Shown here: positions 60,600 through 64,000 of the stretch, piece by piece | Position numbering within the stretch: the first letter of the stretch is position 1 | Layout of the letters: each line of letters starts with the position of its first letter | NCBI GenBank assembly: GCA_050012675.1 | Contig: JBEKGS010000006.1 | Coordinates: 62,001 to 126,000 of the forward strand | Direction of reading: 5' to 3' | DNA: 64,000 nucleotides | From: Fen-455 sp050012675 | GTDB taxonomy: Bacteria; Actinomycetota; Acidimicrobiia; Acidimicrobiales; Bog-793 | Position numbers and translations under genes: made by a program | Notes under the pieces: generated by a model | Seen by the model: only the letters and a program-made list of their open reading frames with translations | Told to the model about the DNA's origin: nothing | The model's database searches: none

Positions 60600-61550
60600 G
60601 TGTCCGTGACGCAGCTGTCGGACCCGTTGATCGCGAACTTGGGCACACCCACGCCGATCACACGCCCGCGCAAGAAGCATCGCGATGGTCGCTGGGCTGC
60701 GGTGATGATCTTCCCCAACCTCGCGATGTTCACGGTGTTCATCATCGTCCCGGTCCTCGGCGGCTTGTATCTCAGTTTCACGACCTGGGACATCACCAAC
60801 GGGTTCCCCAAGTGGGTGGGGCTTCAGAACTACCGCCAGATGTTCCACGACCCCCTCGTGTGGCAGGCCTGCGAGACGACGCTCAAGTTCATCGCGTTCG
60901 GCATGGTGCCGACGGTGATCCTCTCGCTCTGGCTCGCCATGCTGATCAACTTCAAGTTCCGTGGCATAAGCGTCGTTCGTTCCCTCTACCTCATACCTGC
61001 GGCCATGTCGTTCGCCGCCTCCGCGGTCGTGTGGCGCTACATCTTCCTGGACGGGCCCGGCTACGGGGTTCTCGACTACGTGATCTCCAGGTTCGGGGTC
61101 ACACCGCCGGACTGGCTCGCGAGCACGACTTGGGCTCTTCCTGCCCTCGACATCATCGCCATCTGGTTGAGCTTGCCCATCGCGACGATCCTTTACCTGG
61201 CGGCCCTGCAGCGGATCCCGGACTCGGTCATAGAAGCATCCAAGCTGGACGGGGCCGGGCCACTGCGTCGAATCCGCTACATCGTCTGGCCCGGCGTGCG
61301 CTACATGACCCCGCTCGTCGCGATCGTGGCCCTGCTCTCGTTCACCAACGGCTCGTTCGACCTGGTCAACATCCTCACCAAAGGTGACCCGATCAACTCC
61401 ACCCAGACGCTGATCTACTACATCTACTTCGAGTCCTTCGCGTTCGGCGCCTGGGGTTACGCCGCGGCACTGTCGATTCTCCAGGTCATCATGATCGCCG
61501 GCATCCTGGTCGTGCTCCGCCTGGTGTCCAGCTTGGTGAACCGATGGTGA
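60600..61550 (+). CDS. Sugar ABC transporter permease 1 (MalF/UgpA-type)
   Basis: A 316-residue integral membrane permease. A basic N-terminus (PRKKHRDGRW) precedes the first helix, and six or so helices follow. The EAA loop reads IPDSVIEASKLDGAGPLRRIRYIVWP. The LYLIPAAMSFAASAVVWRYIF helix pair is typical of sugar permeases. GTG 60600 lies about eight bases after GGAAGG. TTG 60591 is an alternative. It pairs with the next permease as a heterodimer. No ATP-binding gene follows. Confidence 0.93.
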   Translation: MSVTQLSDPLIANLGTPTPITRPRKKHRDGRWAAVMIFPNLAMFTVFIIVPVLGGLYLSFTTWDITNGFPKWVGLQNYRQMFHDPLVWQACETTLKFIAFGMVPTVILSLWLAMLINFKFRGISVVRSLYLIPAAMSFAASAVVWRYIFLDGPGYGVLDYVISRFGVTPPDWLASTTWALPALDIIAIWLSLPIATILYLAALQRIPDSVIEASKLDGAGPLRRIRYIVWPGVRYMTPLVAIVALLSFTNGSFDLVNILTKGDPINSTQTLIYYIYFESFAFGAWGYAAALSILQVIMIAGILVVLRLVSSLVNRW

Positions 61551-62389
61551 TCACCCAACGCACCACTCGGCGCATCAGGATCCTTGTTGCGCTCGTCATC
61601 GGGCTGGTCATGTCCGCGCCGCTGCTCTACATGCTCGCGGGTTCGTTGATGTCCAATTCACAGCTCTCGATCCAGCCGCCGCAGGTGATCCCGAACTCGC
61701 TTCATTTCGGCAACTATCCGGCGGCCTTCTCCGGTCTGACCCAGGTGATCCAGGTGCGCAGCTTCGTGAACTCGGTGATCTTCACCGTCGGGGCGGTGGG
61801 CCTGCAGTGGGTCTTGTGCATAACGGGCGGCTTCGTGATCGCCAAGATGCGCTTCAGGTCGCGCGGCCTCATCACGGCTCTGTTCGCGATCTCACTTTTC
61901 ATCCCGCTGCTCACGACGCTCATCCCGACCTTCGTCGTCACCTACAAGCTCGGGATCATCAACACCTACCCGGGGCTGATACTCCCGATCGCGGCGCAGA
62001 CCGGGTTCGGGTCGCTGTTGTTCCGCCAGTACATCAAAGAGCTGCCGCAGGAGCTCTTTGATGCCGCCCGCATGGACGGCGCCAACTGGTGGCTGATGCT
62101 GCGACGACTTGTGATTCCCTTGGCAAGGCCGGCGACGGCGGCCTACCTGGCGATCTCGGTGTTGACCGCATGGAACATGTACCTGTGGCCGCTCGTGGCC
62201 GCGGAGGGAAGCGGGTTGCAGGTGCTGACCCAGACGCTGGCGACGGTGGGCAGCACGGCGCAAGGCGAAGTGACACCGCAGAACGTCATCTTCGCATCTG
62301 TCGTGATCGTGACGCTGCCGATGATCCTCGTGTTCCTCGCCGTTCAGCCCGCCTTCATAAGGGGCCTCGCCGGATCGGGTGTCGAATGA
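61544..62389 (+). CDS. Sugar ABC transporter permease 2 (MalG/UgpE-type)
   Basis: A 281-residue permease of the MalG class with an N-terminal helix (IRILVALVIGLVMSAPLLYM), a periplasmic domain containing VIPNSLHFGNYPAAF, and the EAA loop LPQELFDAARMDGANWWLMLRRLVIP. About six helices are present. ATG 61544 overlaps the first permease stop, and the end overlaps the next gene as ATGA. The transporter lacks its own ATPase, suggesting a shared MsiK-like ATP-binding subunit encoded elsewhere. Confidence 0.94.
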   Translation: MVITQRTTRRIRILVALVIGLVMSAPLLYMLAGSLMSNSQLSIQPPQVIPNSLHFGNYPAAFSGLTQVIQVRSFVNSVIFTVGAVGLQWVLCITGGFVIAKMRFRSRGLITALFAISLFIPLLTTLIPTFVVTYKLGIINTYPGLILPIAAQTGFGSLLFRQYIKELPQELFDAARMDGANWWLMLRRLVIPLARPATAAYLAISVLTAWNMYLWPLVAAEGSGLQVLTQTLATVGSTAQGEVTPQNVIFASVVIVTLPMILVFLAVQPAFIRGLAGSGVE

Positions 62390-62904
62390 GCGACCCAACG
62401 ACCACAGCTCGTAGCGAGGGCTTCTTGCCCGTCCGATCCGTCTTCCATGTCGGCTTTGTCGTCCGCGACCTTGACGCGAGCCTCCGGTTCTACTGTGAAG
62501 GCCTCGGACTAGTGCTGCGTCATCGCCAGCAACAGCGCAACGCTTACACCGCGAGCCTCGTCGGCTATCCGGACGCGGCCCTCGAGATCGCACAGCTGCG
62601 GTTGAGCGATGCCGAGCCCCCGCCTTCGGGGCACGTCCTCGAGCTCATCTGCTACGAGCGACCGCCGAGCGGTCCGGTCGACTTGGAGCGGAGCACGATA
62701 GGCGCAGGCCATCTCGCCTTCGTCGTCGACGACGTGTTCGAGTCCGCAGAACGGCTCCGTCGTCTCGGTGCGCAGCTGATAAACGAGCCCGTCCGGATCA
62801 CAGAGGGGATCAACGCCGGAGGTTGGGCGGTCTATCTCCACGATCCCGACGGGGTCTGTTTGGAGCTGTTGCAGCCTTCCGGCGCCGAGGTAGGCAATGG
62901 GTAA
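62386..62904 (+). CDS. VOC-family (glyoxalase-like) protein 2
   Basis: A 172-residue VOC protein: FHVGFVVRDLDASLRFYCEG, GHVLELICYERPP, GAGHLAFVVDDVFESAERLR and VYLHDPDGVCLELLQPS. His in FHVGF, Glu in VLELI, His in GHLAF and Glu in CLELLQ form the metal site typical of dioxygenase- or isomerase-type VOC enzymes. ATG 62386 overlaps the permease stop, so it belongs to the transporter operon and to the same regulon. It could isomerise or epimerise the imported substrate or an early product. The reaction is unknown. Confidence 0.85.
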   Translation: MSDPTTTARSEGFLPVRSVFHVGFVVRDLDASLRFYCEGLGLVLRHRQQQRNAYTASLVGYPDAALEIAQLRLSDAEPPPSGHVLELICYERPPSGPVDLERSTIGAGHLAFVVDDVFESAERLRRLGAQLINEPVRITEGINAGGWAVYLHDPDGVCLELLQPSGAEVGNG

Positions 62905-63694
62905 CGACAAGGCGGAAGCGTTCGTCGGCTCTTCAGCCGTCGTGACAGGTGCCGGCCAGGGCATAGGTGCTGCCATTGCGAGGGGACTCGCCAACAAGGG
63001 TGTGCACGTCGTGGTCAGCGGTCGTCGTGCCGCCACGCTGGAGTCGGTTTGCGGCGCCATAAAGGCCGACGGGGGTTCGGCGGACTACTGCGTCGGCGAC
63101 GTCACCGACCCCTCCCATCTCGCGCAGCTGATGGCGCTCGCGGCAGGACCGAGCAGGGTCCTCGACATCCTGGTGAACAATGCCGGCATCGCCGGGCCTA
63201 CGGCGCCGCTCGTCGAGACGAGCCTCGAGGACTGGAACCGGACCATCGCCGTCAACCTCACGGGAGTCTTCCTCGCTTGCAAGGCCGCCCTGCCCTACCT
63301 GGAGAACGCCAAGCACGGCAAGATCGTCAACATCGGCTCGGTGACGGGAAAGCAGCCCCTCCCTAACCGGTCTGCCTACGCGGCTGCCAAGCTCGGAGTG
63401 GTCGGCCTCACGCGCACGCTCGCCCACGAGGTGGGATCCATCGGCATCAGCGTGAACCTCATCTCGCCCTGGCTCGTGGAAGGTGAGCGGCTCGAAGGAG
63501 TCCTCTCGTCGATGTCGAAGGAGCGGGGCCTCACTCCCGACGAGATGCGAGCCGCTCTCACCGCGGGAACGGCTTTCAAGCGCACGGTGAGCGAGGCCGA
63601 CGTCGTCGAGATGGTGCTGTTCTTGTGCTCCTCGGCAGCCAACAATCTCACCGGCCAGGACATCAACGTCGCCGCGGGCGCAGTCATGTACTAA
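62897..63694 (+). CDS. Short-chain dehydrogenase/reductase
   Basis: A 265-residue classical SDR. The cofactor loop is VVTGAGQGIGAAIARGLA, then ILVNNAGIAGP, the catalytic serine in IVNIGSVTGKQ and the YxxxK pair in SAYAAAKLGVVGLTR. The VVSGRRAATLESV segment suggests NADP or NAD binding. It is the last gene of the transporter operon (starts 8 bases before the VOC stop). It probably oxidises the imported sugar or a keto-deoxy acid. Its 3' end overlaps the convergent aldo/keto reductase gene by four bases. Confidence 0.92.
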   Translation: MGNDKAEAFVGSSAVVTGAGQGIGAAIARGLANKGVHVVVSGRRAATLESVCGAIKADGGSADYCVGDVTDPSHLAQLMALAAGPSRVLDILVNNAGIAGPTAPLVETSLEDWNRTIAVNLTGVFLACKAALPYLENAKHGKIVNIGSVTGKQPLPNRSAYAAAKLGVVGLTRTLAHEVGSIGISVNLISPWLVEGERLEGVLSSMSKERGLTPDEMRAALTAGTAFKRTVSEADVVEMVLFLCSSAANNLTGQDINVAAGAVMY

Positions 63695-64000
63695 GCCGGT
63701 CGACGCCGGTCGAGCTGCTCGATTTCCTCAGGGCTCAAACACACGGTCCCCGCCTGGGCGGAGTCCACGATCGTCGCCGGTCTGCTGGCGCCCGGGATCG
63801 GGATCACGGTGGGCGACTTTGCCAACAGCCATGCCAGGGCCACGCGTTGCGGAGAGACTGCGTGGTTGTCGGCAACCTGCTGCAGGTAAGGCTCGTTGAC
63901 ACCGAGATCGGTGGCGGCACCGACGCCTCCGAGGGGCTGATAGGCGAGGAATGCGATGCCGTGTCCGGTGCAGAACGCGACTTCGGCCTCGCCCGAGCGC
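63691..64000 (-). CDS. Aldo/keto reductase, C-terminal part only (cut by window edge)
   Basis: The minus-strand frame is open from the right edge to the stop at 63691-63693. The 103 visible residues read GEAEVAFCTGHGIAFLAYQP, LGGVG, SPQRVALAWLLAKSPTVIP, then IPGASRPATIV and LSPEEIEQLDRR. This is the C-terminal third of an aldo/keto reductase: the LAYxPL strand, the WLL helix and the IPGAS cofactor-binding segment. It probably reduces or oxidises a sugar, or a lactol/aldehyde. It is not on the strand of the transporter operon. Confidence 0.88.
   Translation of the reverse strand, partial: RSGEAEVAFCTGHGIAFLAYQPLGGVGAATDLGVNEPYLQQVADNHAVSPQRVALAWLLAKSPTVIPIPGASRPATIVDSAQAGTVCLSPEEIEQLDRRRPA

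Noticed and set aside
1..64000. tRNA, rRNA, CRISPR arrays, insertion sequences, prophage genes
   Set aside because: I read the intergenic gaps for tRNA-like arms, repeated spacers, transposase motifs and terminal inverted repeats and saw none. Small RNA genes without obvious motifs could still be missed.

Overview
The window is GC-rich bacterial chromosome with dense, mostly co-directional genes, many GTG/TTG starts and many 4-base ATGA/GTGA/TTGA overlaps between stops and starts. The order sepIVA-like, DUF177, rpmF, plsX, acpP, rnc, mutM, smc, ftsY, ffh, rpsP, khpA, rimM, trmD, rplS, DUF2469 is the actinobacterial housekeeping order. A zinc-type L28, a GTP-dependent PEP carboxykinase, DUF2469 and many apparently leaderless genes (TANNNT a few bases before the start codon) agree with this. 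I infer an actinobacterium outside the best-studied genera, possibly an Acidimicrobiia-like lineage. The class assignment is a guess. I see no rRNA or tRNA gene, CRISPR array, insertion sequence or phage module.

Layout. (1) 1-6.7 kb: a DUF885 gene cut by the left edge, a CitE-like lyase, a divergent Fpg/Nei glycosylase, a methyltransferase, a DUF6941 protein, an RmlC-like epimerase and a RodZ-C-like membrane protein. (2) 6.8-11.2 kb: a suf operon (sufB, four-Cys protein, sufD, Rieske ferredoxin, sufC) without sufS/sufU. (3) 11.2-18.5 kb: an Lrp-type ligand-binding protein, an MFS transporter, a DUF4331 operon with a small Tat protein, pckG, thiL and rpmB. (4) 18.6-37.6 kb: the housekeeping block from fakA and recG through coaD, fatty-acid genes, rnc (apparent CTG start), mutM, smc, the SRP genes and the ribosome/tRNA maturation genes, ending in a DUF2469 gene broken by a frameshift. 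(5) 37.7-48.5 kb: signalling and transport: a GGDEF-EAL protein, a zinc-ribbon/adenylate cyclase/ATPase/TPR protein, a polar amino-acid ABC transporter and an ECF sigma factor with a membrane beta-propeller partner.

(6) 48.6-64 kb is the most interesting part: a catabolic island under a LacI-family repressor. It holds an amidohydrolase, a 2-hydroxyacid dehydrogenase, two enolase-superfamily dehydratases, two VOC proteins, a Gfo/Idh oxidoreductase, a CatC-like protein, TPP-dependent E1 alpha and beta subunits, an ABC sugar importer (binding protein plus two permeases, no ATPase), an SDR and an aldo/keto reductase cut by the right edge. Three matching palindromes (consensus TGAAACNTTWCA) lie upstream of the regulator, upstream of the Gfo/Idh operon and between the divergent E1 and transporter operons. 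At the last two the promoter geometry is identical: TTGACA, 17 bases, -10, 12 bases, operator. I read this as a self-contained regulon for uptake and non-phosphorylative oxidation/dehydration of an unidentified sugar or sugar acid. The substrate cannot be deduced from sequence alone.
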